DNA from: Gammaproteobacteria bacterium
Lineage (GTDB): Bacteria > Pseudomonadota > Gammaproteobacteria > Steroidobacterales > Foliamicaceae
Direction: 5' to 3'
Length of the DNA stretch: 64,000 bases
NCBI GenBank assembly: GCA_009845905.1
Contig: VXYS01000009.1
Span: 124,001 to 188,000, forward strand
Of the stretch, positions 8,528 to 17,510 are shown one piece after another (within the stretch, counting starts at the first letter, position 1; each line of letters opens with the position of its first letter). Below the pieces are notes generated by a model that saw only the letters and a program-made list of their open reading frames with translations, did not search any database and had not been told where the DNA came from. Made by a program: the position numbers and the translations under genes.

Positions 8528-10069
8528 ATGAGCAAGACTGACTTTGATGCCGCGGCGGACACCGCGGGTTTTCGGTTCAGCAAGAGAGAATTGATTACGG
8601 GCGCGGGCGCCGCGGCGGCACTGGCGCTGATGCCCCGCATCAGCCGGGCGGCCAGCGAGACCTGGGACCTGATCGTGGTCGGCGGCGGATCGGCGGGGCT
8701 GCCCTGCGCGATCTTCGCCGCCCGGCAGGGCGCCCGTGTGCTGGTGGTCGACCGGGCGCACCGGCTGGGAGGCACGCTCGATCGCTCCTTCGGGCAGATC
8801 TCTGCCGCGGGCACGCAATTCCAGGCCGAGCAGGAGATCGAGGACTCGCCGGAAGCGCACTTTGACGACATCATGCGGATCAGCAAAGGCAAGATCGACC
8901 AGGACCTCATCCGCGTGTTCGTCAATGAAGCTGCCAGGACCGTTGACTGGCTGGGCGCGAATGGCTTTACCCCGCTGCCCGGTCATCCGGTCGTGGGTGG
9001 CGGGCACGAACCCTATTTGACGCGGCGCTACCAGTGGGCGGAACAGTTCGGAGTCGCGATCCTGAAGGTTCTGTTGCCGCAATTCCTCGAACTGGCGGGC
9101 CAGGGTTCCATCGAGTTCCTGATTCGCACCGATGCGCAGGAACTGATACAGGACGAATCCGGGGCGGTGAAGGGCGTCATGGTGCGCGATGCAATGGGAC
9201 GCAAGATGGACCTGCTTGGCCGCAAGGTGGCGCTGACAACCGGCGGTTGCGCGGCGAATCCCGAAATGTTCCGGGAACTCCATGGCGCACCGCTGTATGC
9301 CAACCTGGCCTATCCCTTCAATCTCGGCGGCGGCCTGGAGATGGGTGTGGGGGCGGGCGGCACGTTGCGCGGCGCGGAGCTTTTCCAGGTTTTCTTCGGC
9401 ATGGTGCTGAGCGACTTCAATGTGCCCAGCAGTCCGGCCCCGGTGCCGGTGAGCACCACGCCGCAGTCGCGCCTGCCCTGGGAGGTGTACGTGAATTCGG
9501 GCGGGCAACGCTTCGTGCGTGAAGACCATCCCAGCGTGGATGCCCGGGAGCACGCGCTCCTCGGGCAGAAGGACCACCGCTTCTGGATCGTGTTCGACCA
9601 GCAGATCATGGACTCGGCGCCGTCCCTGGTGGGCGGCTGGGACCGGGACCGGATGGACCTGGCTTTCGACAAGTACCATTTCTTCTCGCGCGGGGATTCG
9701 CTTGCCGAACTGGCTTACTGGGCCGGCATCGACGGCGATGGGCTGGCTGCCTCCATCGGGCGTTACAACTCCGGCCAGGAGGGCGGCCAGGATCCCGATT
9801 TCGGACGCGAGCACATGCCGCTGCCGGTCGGCAAGCCGCCGTACTACGCGATCCGCATGCAGGGCACGCAGTTGATTTCCTTTGCGGGCCTGACCGTCAA
9901 TCCGGAGCTTCAGGTGCTGAACGGGAACGGCGATCCAATCCCCAACCTCTACGCCGCCGGCGAGGTGCTGGGCGCGGGAGCGACGACCGGCTTCGGCATC
10001 GTCAACGGAATGCTGCTGACACCGGCGCTGGTGTTCGGACGCATGATCGGAGAACGCGTGTTCGCCTGA
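8528..10069 (+). CDS. Exported FAD-dependent dehydrogenase (tandem copy 3)
   Basis: Third 513-residue member. It has the same Lys-Arg leader (KRELITGAGAAAALALMPR), Rossmann motif VVGGGSAGLPC and C-terminal FAD block. By eye it is closer to copy 2 than to copy 1: both have STPAP/SSPAP, TTPQSRLPWE and LNGNGDPIPNLYA. The start is the ATG at 8528 after GGGAGGAG; the repeated leader of copies 1 and 2 is absent and only 20 nt separate it from copy 2, so the two are probably cotranscribed. A SulP transporter follows 46 nt downstream. The exact reaction is unknown. Confidence 0.9.
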   Translation: MSKTDFDAAADTAGFRFSKRELITGAGAAAALALMPRISRAASETWDLIVVGGGSAGLPCAIFAARQGARVLVVDRAHRLGGTLDRSFGQISAAGTQFQAEQEIEDSPEAHFDDIMRISKGKIDQDLIRVFVNEAARTVDWLGANGFTPLPGHPVVGGGHEPYLTRRYQWAEQFGVAILKVLLPQFLELAGQGSIEFLIRTDAQELIQDESGAVKGVMVRDAMGRKMDLLGRKVALTTGGCAANPEMFRELHGAPLYANLAYPFNLGGGLEMGVGAGGTLRGAELFQVFFGMVLSDFNVPSSPAPVPVSTTPQSRLPWEVYVNSGGQRFVREDHPSVDAREHALLGQKDHRFWIVFDQQIMDSAPSLVGGWDRDRMDLAFDKYHFFSRGDSLAELAYWAGIDGDGLAASIGRYNSGQEGGQDPDFGREHMPLPVGKPPYYAIRMQGTQLISFAGLTVNPELQVLNGNGDPIPNLYAAGEVLGAGATTGFGIVNGMLLTPALVFGRMIGERVFA

Positions 10070-10115
10070 CAGTCCGCGCGCAGATGGACACGGTGAGGGC
10101 AAGGCCCCACTTCCG

Positions 10116-11732
10116 ATGAATTACGACCTAAAGACCTTTCAAGGCGATGTCTTCGGCGGCATAACATCCGCCGTGGTCGCGCTGCCGGTGGCGCTGGCCT
10201 TCGGAATCGCCTCGGGGCTGGGCGCCGAGGCGGGGATTTACGGGGCGATCGCGGTCGGCTTCTTCGCTTCCGTGTTCGGCGGCACGCGGTCGCAGATTTC
10301 GGGGCCCACGCCATCGATGACCGTCGCCATGGCCGTGATCATCTCGACCCACGCGAACAGCCTGAGCGAGGCGCTGATCGTGGTGGTGCTGGCCGGACTG
10401 ATACAGGTGCTGCTGGGCGTTCTGCGGATCGGGCGGTTCGTCGTCTACACCCCGCATGTGGTGGTGTCCGGGTTCATGTCCGGGATTGGCATCATCATTA
10501 TGCTGATCCAGGTTCTGCCGTTTCTGGGCGCCCCCACTTCGCCCGAAGGACCGATGGGCGCTTTGCGGAATCTGCCCGGCGCCATGGCCGAGGTCAATCC
10601 CAGCGCGCTGGCCATCGCAATCCTGGCGCTAGCCATCACGATTTTCTGGCCACGGCGCCTGGAGCGTTTGGCGCCCGCTCCGCTGATAGCGCTCGTCGTC
10701 GGCTCCCTGATCGGAATCCTTTGGCTGACCGGAGCCCCCGCCATCGGTTCGATCCCCGAGGGACTGCCGGGCATCAGTTTTCAGGTTCCGTCCGCCGACT
10801 TCCTGGTGGGCGCTTTGCATCCGGCCATCATCCTTGCGCTGCTGGGCTCGGTTGACAGCCTGCTAACTTCGCTGGTGGCGGATTCCATGACCGGCACGCG
10901 GCACAAGCCGGACAGGGAACTGGTCGGACAGGGAATCGGGAACATTGTTACCGGACTGTTCCAGGGAATGCCGGGCGCCGGCGCCACCATCGGGACCGTC
11001 ACCAACATCCGCGCGGGCGGCAGCACGCCGGTATCCGGCGTGATACGCGCCCTGTTCCTGCTGGCTCTGCTGCTCGGATTCGGAAAGTACGTGGAGCCGA
11101 TTCCGCATGCCGTGCTGGCCGGCATCCTGATGAAGATCGGATGGGACATCGTCGACTGGCGGCTGTTGCTGCGCATCCACCGCCTGCGCCGCGATCACCT
11201 TGTGGTCATGCTGATGACCCTGCTCCTGACGGTCGTGGTCGATCTCGTCACCGCCGTTGCGCTCGGCCTGATCGTTGCCGGCATGAATCATGCCCGCCAG
11301 TTGAAGGGCCTGGAACTGGACAGCGTGGTTTCGGTGCCGGTGCTCGACCGGACGTTCTTCGCCGGCGAGAAGGGCATGGAGATCGGCGACCCGCTGCAGG
11401 CGCGGGTGGGGATGGTGGCCTTGCGCGGCACACTCACGGTTGCTTCCTCACGCAACCTGGTGAGCGTGATCGGCGCCGACATCAAGGACCATGAAATCGT
11501 TGTCTTCGATTTTTCCGACGCCCGATACCTCGATGACAGCGCCGCCATGGTCATCGAGCAGTTGCTCGATGTGGCCCGGGAGGCGGACACCAGCGTGATC
11601 GTGGTCGGGCTGTCGGGAACCGTGGCCGAAATGATCAACACGCTCGGCGTGCTTCGCGCCGTGCCGAAGGATCATGTCGGGGATGATCTCCCGCAGGCGC
11701 GCCGCATTGCGCGCAGGATTCTTGAGGACTAG
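10116..11732 (+). CDS. SulP family anion transporter with C-terminal STAS domain
   Basis: A 538-residue inner-membrane protein. The N-terminal ~400 residues contain the SulP core, with signatures ALPVALAFGIASGLG, a GLYG-like GIYGAI and GGTRSQISGPTPSMTVA. The last ~110 residues form a STAS domain (VVFDFSDARYLDDSAAMVIE). Bacterial SulP proteins carry sulfate, bicarbonate or dicarboxylates; the anion cannot be chosen from sequence. It lies 46 nt after the third flavoprotein in the same direction and may share its transcript, which would fit uptake of an organic acid used by those enzymes. The next gene is convergent. Confidence 0.9.
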   Translation: MNYDLKTFQGDVFGGITSAVVALPVALAFGIASGLGAEAGIYGAIAVGFFASVFGGTRSQISGPTPSMTVAMAVIISTHANSLSEALIVVVLAGLIQVLLGVLRIGRFVVYTPHVVVSGFMSGIGIIIMLIQVLPFLGAPTSPEGPMGALRNLPGAMAEVNPSALAIAILALAITIFWPRRLERLAPAPLIALVVGSLIGILWLTGAPAIGSIPEGLPGISFQVPSADFLVGALHPAIILALLGSVDSLLTSLVADSMTGTRHKPDRELVGQGIGNIVTGLFQGMPGAGATIGTVTNIRAGGSTPVSGVIRALFLLALLLGFGKYVEPIPHAVLAGILMKIGWDIVDWRLLLRIHRLRRDHLVVMLMTLLLTVVVDLVTAVALGLIVAGMNHARQLKGLELDSVVSVPVLDRTFFAGEKGMEIGDPLQARVGMVALRGTLTVASSRNLVSVIGADIKDHEIVVFDFSDARYLDDSAAMVIEQLLDVAREADTSVIVVGLSGTVAEMINTLGVLRAVPKDHVGDDLPQARRIARRILED

Positions 11733-11742
11733 GACCGGCGGA

Positions 11743-13734
11743 TCAGTCCGGCAGCGCGAAAGCCACCACAGCATCCGATTGCACGGTCCCGGCGCGCGCG
11801 TTGCCGCCGGCGGCGATCACCACGTATTGCCGCCCTCCGGCGCGGTAGGTGATCGGCACCGTCATGCCGGGCGCCGGCAAGTCGCCGGACCAGAGTTCCT
11901 CGCCGGTTTCCACGTCCAGTGCGCGCAGATTGTGATCGAGGGTGGAGGCCACGAACACCAGCCCTCCGGCGGTAACGATGGGCCCGCCGACGCTGGGCGA
12001 GCCCCAGCCGAAAGCGGCCGGTAATGTAATGCCCATCGCGCGCAGACGTCCCAGCGGCACCTGCCAGCGCAACTTGCCGCTGTCCATGTCGATGGCGCTC
12101 AGCGTACCCCACGGAGGCGGCGTACAAGGAAATCCCGAAGGCGAGATCAAGACCTCGCCCTCCACGCGGTACGGCGTTCCGCTCAAAGTGCGGTTGAGAT
12201 AGTCGCGCGGCGCGACATCCTCGCCCTCTTCCAGCGGCACGAAGCGCAGCCAGGTCGCCAGGTTCTCGGCCTTGATCACGAGAAGATTGGTTGCCGGATC
12301 GAACGCCGCGCCGCCCCAGTTGCCACCGCCGAGCGCCGAGGGGAAAAGGATGCTTCCGCGCCGGCTGGGCGGCGTGAAGAGGCCGTCGTAGCGCGATTCG
12401 TCGAACCGCCTGCGGCACCAGGCGCGATCCAGCGCCGTGATCCCGAAAAGGCTTTTCCGGTCCATTTCGGTGCGGGCGAAGGTCGCGATGCCCTTGGGCA
12501 GGGGCTGAGTGGGAAAGGCGGTCTCGTCGGGCAGATCGGAAGGTGGAATGGCCTCTTCCTCGATCGGAAAAACCGGCTCGCCCGTCTCCCTGTCGAACAC
12601 GAAAAGATGCCCGCTCTTGGTCTGCTGGATGGCCACCTCGCGCGCCTTTCCGTCCTTGCGGATGGTCACCAGCAGGGCGTGGCCCGGCAGATCGTAGTCG
12701 TAGAGGTCATGGTGAATGATCTGGAAAGACCAGGCGGGTTTGCCGGTTGCCCCGTCCACCGCCACTACGGCGTTGGCCAGCGGAAGTTCCACGCGGCGCC
12801 CTCCGCCGTAGTAGTCCACCGACGGGCTGGTGGTGGGCAGAAACACCAGGTTGCGCGCCGGATCGGCGCTCATCGTGGTCCATACGTTGGCGGCGCCCGT
12901 GAGGTCGCTGTACTCCGGGGGAATGGGATTGAACTCCCAGGCCATGACTCCGGTTCGCACGTCGAAGGCCCGCACCACCCCGTCGTTCGCATTGGCTATG
13001 CCGTCGTTCGAACCGCTGCCGGCGATGACCAGGTCGCCCAGCACCACCGGCGGCGACGACATGCCGCGAACCTCGCCCTCGCCATAGCCCTCGTAATCCC
13101 AGTGCGACACGTAGCCGGGGTGATCCGTGGCCGCACCGAAGTCCCGGCAGGCTTCGCCGGTCAGCGCATCGATGGCGTGGACGGCGCCGGTGAAGTCGCC
13201 CTTGAAGATGCGTTTCGCACAGGGTTCGGAAGATGCTTCCGTCCGCTCCCAGTAGGCCACCCCGCGGCAGGTGCTCGGCCGGCGCTCCCCGGCGCGTTCC
13301 GCTTCGTTGCCCGTCAGCGCGGCGTGCGCGTCGAACACCCATACGTCTTCGCCGCTTTGGGCATCGACGGCGAAAACCCGGTTGAAGGGCGTGCAGAAAT
13401 AGACCAGCCCGTTGGCCATCAGCGGCACCGCCTGCTGCGAAGAACCGGTTCCCAGCGGGCCTTTTGCGTAGTCGCCGCTGTGATGCACCCAGGCCTGTTC
13501 GAGACGGCCTACGTTTTCGCGGGTGATCTCATCCAGCGGGGAATACTGGCTGCCGCCGGGGTCCCTTCCGAAATTGGGCCACTCGCCCGCCGCGTCAGCG
13601 CTGCCCTCGGCCGCTTGCGCGTGGGCGGTCGGGCCCAACGAGATGACGAAAAGACATGCCGCGGCCAGCAGGCCCGGAATGGGGGCGGGACGCCCTCGCT
13701 CCCGGGGGCGCCCTCGTGGCTGGTTGCGGCTCAA
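11743..13734 (-). CDS. PQQ-dependent dehydrogenase (quinoprotein glucose dehydrogenase-like)
   Basis: A beta-propeller quinoprotein of about 660 residues. The C-terminal block WGSPSVGGPIVTAGGLVF and RQYVVIAAGG matches membrane glucose dehydrogenase-type PQQ enzymes, as do repeated AxDxxTGxxxW blades. No cytochrome c motif (CxxCH) is seen. A hydrophobic stretch (LLAAACLFVISLGPTAHA) precedes the mature part, so it is probably exported. The start is uncertain: TTG at 13732-13734 overlaps the stop of the upstream methyltransferase (TTGA), but a GC repeat lies just inside and no ATG or GTG is suitably placed. It presumably oxidises an alcohol or sugar in the periplasm. Confidence 0.85.
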   Translation of the reverse strand: MSRNQPRGRPRERGRPAPIPGLLAAACLFVISLGPTAHAQAAEGSADAAGEWPNFGRDPGGSQYSPLDEITRENVGRLEQAWVHHSGDYAKGPLGTGSSQQAVPLMANGLVYFCTPFNRVFAVDAQSGEDVWVFDAHAALTGNEAERAGERRPSTCRGVAYWERTEASSEPCAKRIFKGDFTGAVHAIDALTGEACRDFGAATDHPGYVSHWDYEGYGEGEVRGMSSPPVVLGDLVIAGSGSNDGIANANDGVVRAFDVRTGVMAWEFNPIPPEYSDLTGAANVWTTMSADPARNLVFLPTTSPSVDYYGGGRRVELPLANAVVAVDGATGKPAWSFQIIHHDLYDYDLPGHALLVTIRKDGKAREVAIQQTKSGHLFVFDRETGEPVFPIEEEAIPPSDLPDETAFPTQPLPKGIATFARTEMDRKSLFGITALDRAWCRRRFDESRYDGLFTPPSRRGSILFPSALGGGNWGGAAFDPATNLLVIKAENLATWLRFVPLEEGEDVAPRDYLNRTLSGTPYRVEGEVLISPSGFPCTPPPWGTLSAIDMDSGKLRWQVPLGRLRAMGITLPAAFGWGSPSVGGPIVTAGGLVFVASTLDHNLRALDVETGEELWSGDLPAPGMTVPITYRAGGRQYVVIAAGGNARAGTVQSDAVVAFALPD
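13684..13712. repeat. Shortened copy of the stop-codon-associated GC repeat
   Basis: gcgggacgccctcgctcccg matches the two outer parts of the repeats at 31669-31711 and 53761-53804 but lacks their central segment. It lies about 20 nt past the methyltransferase stop, in the same orientation relative to that gene as the other copies have to metH and the TlpA-like gene. It falls within the proposed N-terminal codons of the PQQ dehydrogenase, which makes that start doubtful. Confidence 0.45.
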
Positions 13735-14909
13735 GCGTTGCGCGTTGCGTGAACCCGCCCGAAGAACAGCACGCCCTTCTTCGCTTCGCGCACGGCAAAC
13801 CCCGCCTTTTCGATCTCGGTCGGGAAATGGAGGCTCGCGAATTCGTTGCGCCACACTTCCTGGTTCCAGCGGTGGTCCCACCAGCGCCGGAACTTCCTGA
13901 AACCCGTGGGCGGATGTTCGTCGCTGGGAAAGTCAAACGGCTGGAACACGCCGTTCGGACGCGTAATGCGCCGCACCTCGGCAACGATGTCCTTCGTGAT
14001 CTGCGCCGGGGTCTCGTGAAAGACGATGTACGACGCCACGACGTCGAAGAAACCGTCCGGAAAGCCGGTCTTCTCGCCCAGCGCCTGCACGAAGTGGATT
14101 TCTCTGCCGAGCTCGACCGCCCGCATGTGCGCATAACGCACCATCGGGGCGGATACGTCCAGTCCCCACACCTCGGCATTCGGGAAACGGTCCTTCAGCG
14201 CCAGCGTCAGCTGGCCGGGCCCGCAGGCCAGATCGAGAATGCGCTTGACCTGACCGTCTTCGGGCGGCTCGACCGCCGCCGCCAGTTGCGCGTGCACCTC
14301 GTCCTGGTCGTTATGACCCATGTAGAAGTGGTTGGTGCCGTAGTGATAGATGTGGCCGGCAAAGGGATCGCCCACGTAGCCGCCGGGCTGGATGTGAATC
14401 TCGTGCGAAGCGTATTCCGGTACCTCGAGGTCGGGGTCCAGCTTCACCGAACCCGGCCCGGCCTTGTCGGCCGCGTCCAGCTCCGCAAGGTAGGTGTCGG
14501 CCTTGCCGTGGAACTCCTCCTGCAGGATCTTCCAGCTGATCTGCTGGCCGCTGATCCAGTAGCGCATGCTGGCGCCGATCACCGGGTCGCGTTCCAGCAC
14601 TTCGCGCAGCGCCTCGATCGAAAGATCGCTCGTGGGATCGATGCCCTCCTGCTTGAAGATGCCTTCGGCGCGCACCTGCGCGGCGCGGCCGAGAGGACCG
14701 TTCGACCAGACGCGGAAGCCGGTCAGGAAGTCCTGGCGGCTTTCCAGATCGAGACTGGCCAGACGCTCCAGCTTGCCGATATTGCCGCGCGGCTCGAAGT
14801 CGTACGGCGGTGAAGGCGGGGTGGCCGTGGACGCGCTCGCCTTGCGCGTGGCCGCCGTGGCCGAAAAGGCCGCGGCCAGGGCGCCCAGTATCGTGCGTCG
14901 ATTCATCAT
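13731..14909 (-). CDS. SAM-dependent methyltransferase with a twin-arginine leader
   Basis: A 392-residue protein with a class I methyltransferase fold in its C-terminal half: motif I ILDLACGPGQ (residues about 224-233), an acidic motif II WGLDVSAPM and the post-I segment FDVVASYIVFHETP. The N-terminal ~200 residues are unassigned. The N-terminus MMNRRTILGALAAAFSA looks like a Tat signal, which is odd because SAM is cytoplasmic; the leader may be vestigial, anchor-like or truly exporting. The ATG overlaps the stop of the upstream 119-residue gene (ATGA) and the gene ends at the possible TTG start of the PQQ dehydrogenase. Confidence 0.82.
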   Translation of the reverse strand: MMNRRTILGALAAAFSATAATRKASASTATPPSPPYDFEPRGNIGKLERLASLDLESRQDFLTGFRVWSNGPLGRAAQVRAEGIFKQEGIDPTSDLSIEALREVLERDPVIGASMRYWISGQQISWKILQEEFHGKADTYLAELDAADKAGPGSVKLDPDLEVPEYASHEIHIQPGGYVGDPFAGHIYHYGTNHFYMGHNDQDEVHAQLAAAVEPPEDGQVKRILDLACGPGQLTLALKDRFPNAEVWGLDVSAPMVRYAHMRAVELGREIHFVQALGEKTGFPDGFFDVVASYIVFHETPAQITKDIVAEVRRITRPNGVFQPFDFPSDEHPPTGFRKFRRWWDHRWNQEVWRNEFASLHFPTEIEKAGFAVREAKKGVLFFGRVHATRNA

Positions 14910-15265
14910 GACTCGTCACCTCCCATGCCGGACCGGTTGCGGAACTCCATCATCGGCTGACCCTCGCCCGAATGGCCCACCGTGATCGAACCGAAAGTCC
15001 GCTCGATAAAGCGGTCGCGCTCGGCCCGCCAGGACGCCTCCTCCTCCGCGCTCGGCATGTAACCCTCGATCAGCTCGCGGGTCACCTTCCCATGGTCCTC
15101 CAGCAATCGCTCCATGATCTTCACGCGACGGGCCTGCGCCCAGATCTCCGTACTCACCGACACCAGCGCCGTCATCAAATGATCCATCGCCGGATCCTTC
15201 ATGAACGTCGCACGGTCCGTGTCGGACTTGATGAAATCGGCCGTGTAGCCGGGATTGTCGGTCAT
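14906..15265 (-). CDS. Small protein of unknown function (119 aa)
   Basis: A 119-residue soluble, charged, mostly helical protein beginning MTDNPGYTADFIKSDTDR and ending RNRSGMGGDES. I do not recognise a family. A middle helix (EIWAQARRVKIMERLLEDHG) could mediate interactions. The ATG at 15263-15265 follows GGGGGAGA by 5 nt; an in-frame ATG at 15278-15280 is an alternative. Its TGA overlaps the methyltransferase ATG (ATGA), so it is translated together with that enzyme and may be its partner or a substrate. It has no export signal, in contrast to the two genes downstream. Confidence 0.7.
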   Translation of the reverse strand: MTDNPGYTADFIKSDTDRATFMKDPAMDHLMTALVSVSTEIWAQARRVKIMERLLEDHGKVTRELIEGYMPSAEEEASWRAERDRFIERTFGSITVGHSGEGQPMMEFRNRSGMGGDES

Positions 15266-15327
15266 GGTCTTCTCCCCCATGCTGATCCCTCGATTATAGG
15301 ACCTGGGCCGGACGCTTTTGGCCGCTG

Positions 15328-16890
15328 CTATTGGTCGGGAGGGCTGAGGGAGAGGATGCGGTCGACGCGGAAGGTGCGCTCGTCCTGGCGGAGCATGCAC
15401 CAGGCGCGCATGCCGAGAAATTCCCGGTCGGAGTACGACCGCATGCCCACTTCCAGCGGGCGGATGCGGCGTCGCGTGCGCACGTCGTTGCGCTTCAGGT
15501 ACTCCATGTCGAGGGGGCTGGCCGCGGCGATGGCTCTCTCGATGATTTCGAGCTTGGTATCGGTGGACAACCTGCGTTCCGCGCGCTTGTATTGCTCGCC
15601 GGTAAGGAAGCGCTGCACGCGCCAGTCGCAACGGATGGATCCGGCCGTCAAGGGGCGGGTCAGCACCAGCCCGTCGAAGGCAGTGCAGCGGCTCAAGGCA
15701 ACGTAAGTCTGCCCGGCGGCGAACACGCGGTCGAGATCGATCACCATGCGCTCGAAGGTCTTGCCCTGGCTCTTGTGGACGGTCACTGCCCAGGCCAGCC
15801 GGAACGGAAACTGGGTGAAGGTTCCCGCCGGACTGCTGACGATGGATCCGTCGCGGGCCTCGAAGCGGATCAGCTCCCATTCGTACGGCTCGACGCGTAC
15901 GCGGCGCTCGGAATCGGCCAGACGGACCAGCACGTAAGCTTCGCCGCCGCCGATTTTGACGCCCTCGATCACGCCTATGCTGCCGTTGACCCAGCGCCCG
16001 GCGCCGTCGTTGTTCAGCAGCATGACCTGGGCGCCGGCCTTGAAGCGAAGTTGCGCCTCCGTGGGGTAATACTCGCGCCCGAAAACGCCCTCGATCACGG
16101 CATCGAACCGATGCTCGGCCGTGGCCAGTCCGTCCAGCCGGCTGCGGTTGATCAGGCCCGCCTTGCGGTTGGTGCCGGTGAGCGTGATGTAGCCCTCGCC
16201 GTCGGGCGGATCGAAATGCGGGTCCACCCGCCGGTTCAGGCGCTCCAGGTCGCTGTCTTCCAGCGATTTCTTGCGAACGCGGTTCAACAGGCGCACGAAC
16301 TCGCGGTCTCGTTGCCGGAACACGCGCGTGAGTTCGACGATCTCCAGCTCCACGTCCTCGAGCGCGCGAGCACTGAAGAAATGGGGGGACTCATAGACCT
16401 GCCGCAGCGCCTCGTGCTCCAGCCCGGTAACCACCGGCGGAAGCTGGTAGAGGTCGCCGATGAACACCATGTGCACGCCGCCGAAGCGCGCGTTGGGGCT
16501 GGGGCCGTAGCGCCTCAGAAAGAGATCCACGCAGTCGAGCAGATCGGCGCGCAGCATCGATACCTCGTCGATGATCAGCGTGCGCAGGTTTCGGTAGAGT
16601 TTCGCGTTGCGCGGCTTGCCGCGGCGCGCGGCGATCGCTTGCGGCGTCACGTCGATCCCGAAGCCGAAAAAGCGATGGACGGTCTGACCGCCCACGTTCA
16701 GCGCCGCCACTCCGGTAGGCGCCAGGACCACCGGGTCCCAGTCGACGCTTTGGCAGAAGTGACCCAGGAGAGTGGATTTGCCGGTCCCCGCGCTGCCGGT
16801 GATCAGCAGGTGCCGGCGGCCTTGCTCCATGCCCTTGAGCGCGCGGGCGAACTCGTCGGTGATTTCCAGGCCCGGGGCGCGAGTGTCCAC
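15328..16890 (-). CDS. Pif1/RecD-like helicase with a WYL-like C-terminal domain
   Basis: A 520-residue superfamily 1 ATPase related to Pif1. Walker A is GSAGTGKST (residues 32-40), Walker B is IIDEVSM (about 106-112), then FIGDLYQLPPVV, AVTVHKSQGKTF and QTYVALSRC as late helicase motifs. After about residue 440 a WYL-like segment follows: IIERAIAAASPLDMEYLKRN, ending in TFRVDRI. WYL domains bind ligands or nucleic acid and often regulate. The start is uncertain because the frame stays open through lolB; GTG at 16888-16890 follows GGGGCGG and lies 20 nt past the lolB stop. Likely role: DNA repair or replication. Confidence 0.82.
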   Translation of the reverse strand: MDTRAPGLEITDEFARALKGMEQGRRHLLITGSAGTGKSTLLGHFCQSVDWDPVVLAPTGVAALNVGGQTVHRFFGFGIDVTPQAIAARRGKPRNAKLYRNLRTLIIDEVSMLRADLLDCVDLFLRRYGPSPNARFGGVHMVFIGDLYQLPPVVTGLEHEALRQVYESPHFFSARALEDVELEIVELTRVFRQRDREFVRLLNRVRKKSLEDSDLERLNRRVDPHFDPPDGEGYITLTGTNRKAGLINRSRLDGLATAEHRFDAVIEGVFGREYYPTEAQLRFKAGAQVMLLNNDGAGRWVNGSIGVIEGVKIGGGEAYVLVRLADSERRVRVEPYEWELIRFEARDGSIVSSPAGTFTQFPFRLAWAVTVHKSQGKTFERMVIDLDRVFAAGQTYVALSRCTAFDGLVLTRPLTAGSIRCDWRVQRFLTGEQYKRAERRLSTDTKLEIIERAIAAASPLDMEYLKRNDVRTRRRIRPLEVGMRSYSDREFLGMRAWCMLRQDERTFRVDRILSLSPPDQ

Positions 16891-16910
16891 GTGCAACCGC
16901 CCCGGCCGGC

Positions 16911-17510
16911 TCAGCGAACCGGGGGCAACTCCCAGTTCGTGATGGCGACCCTCATGGAAGCGCCGGGGCCGGATATATTGAGCCTTCGGGGCACGGCAAG
17001 CTCGCCCGCGCGGGACAGCGCGCTCACCTCGATCCTCCAGCCGTCCTGGCGGAATTCCCGCGCCGACCCCTGCCCGGAGCTGTATTCGGTGAAAGGGGAA
17101 CCGGGATCCGGCAGTCCGCGCAACCAGTAGGGAAGGCTCTTCAGCGGCGCGCTGTCGCAAAGCATTTCCAACTCGTCGATCTGCATGCCGGGAGCGCACA
17201 TCGAGACCCAGTCGCCCTCGCTGAACAGGTTGACGTCGCCGCCCTCGATCCGGACGCGCTCGGCGCCGACGCCCCAGGGTCCGCTCAATTCCAGCCGCGC
17301 CAGAGGGCCTTCCTGGCGCCACAGGACGTTGGCCTGCGCACCCCGGCCCTCCCGGTTCAGCGCCACCCGGCCGCGCAGCCCCCAGGATTCGAGTTCGGCC
17401 AGCGCTGCCGCGTCCAGGACGGCCGGGGAAAGATTGCCCGGCGCCGTGCAGCCCGCAAGCAGCCATGCGACCGCAAGCAGGAATCCGGTAAACGCGACCG
17501 GCCGCCTCAC
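16911..17510 (-). CDS. lolB: Outer-membrane lipoprotein insertase LolB
   Basis: A 199-residue lipoprotein. The leader MRRPVAFTGFLLAVAWLLAG ends in a lipobox with Cys21. The mature part fits LolB, which receives lipoproteins from LolA and inserts them in the outer membrane: WGLRGRVALNREGRGAQANV, LARLELSGPWG and SLPYWLRGLP match family blocks. The GTG start overlaps the stop of the TPR lipoprotein gene (GTGA), showing translational coupling. In many gammaproteobacteria lolB precedes ispE; here ispE is absent and a helicase gene follows. Confidence 0.9.
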   Translation of the reverse strand: MRRPVAFTGFLLAVAWLLAGCTAPGNLSPAVLDAAALAELESWGLRGRVALNREGRGAQANVLWRQEGPLARLELSGPWGVGAERVRIEGGDVNLFSEGDWVSMCAPGMQIDELEMLCDSAPLKSLPYWLRGLPDPGSPFTEYSSGQGSAREFRQDGWRIEVSALSRAGELAVPRRLNISGPGASMRVAITNWELPPVR

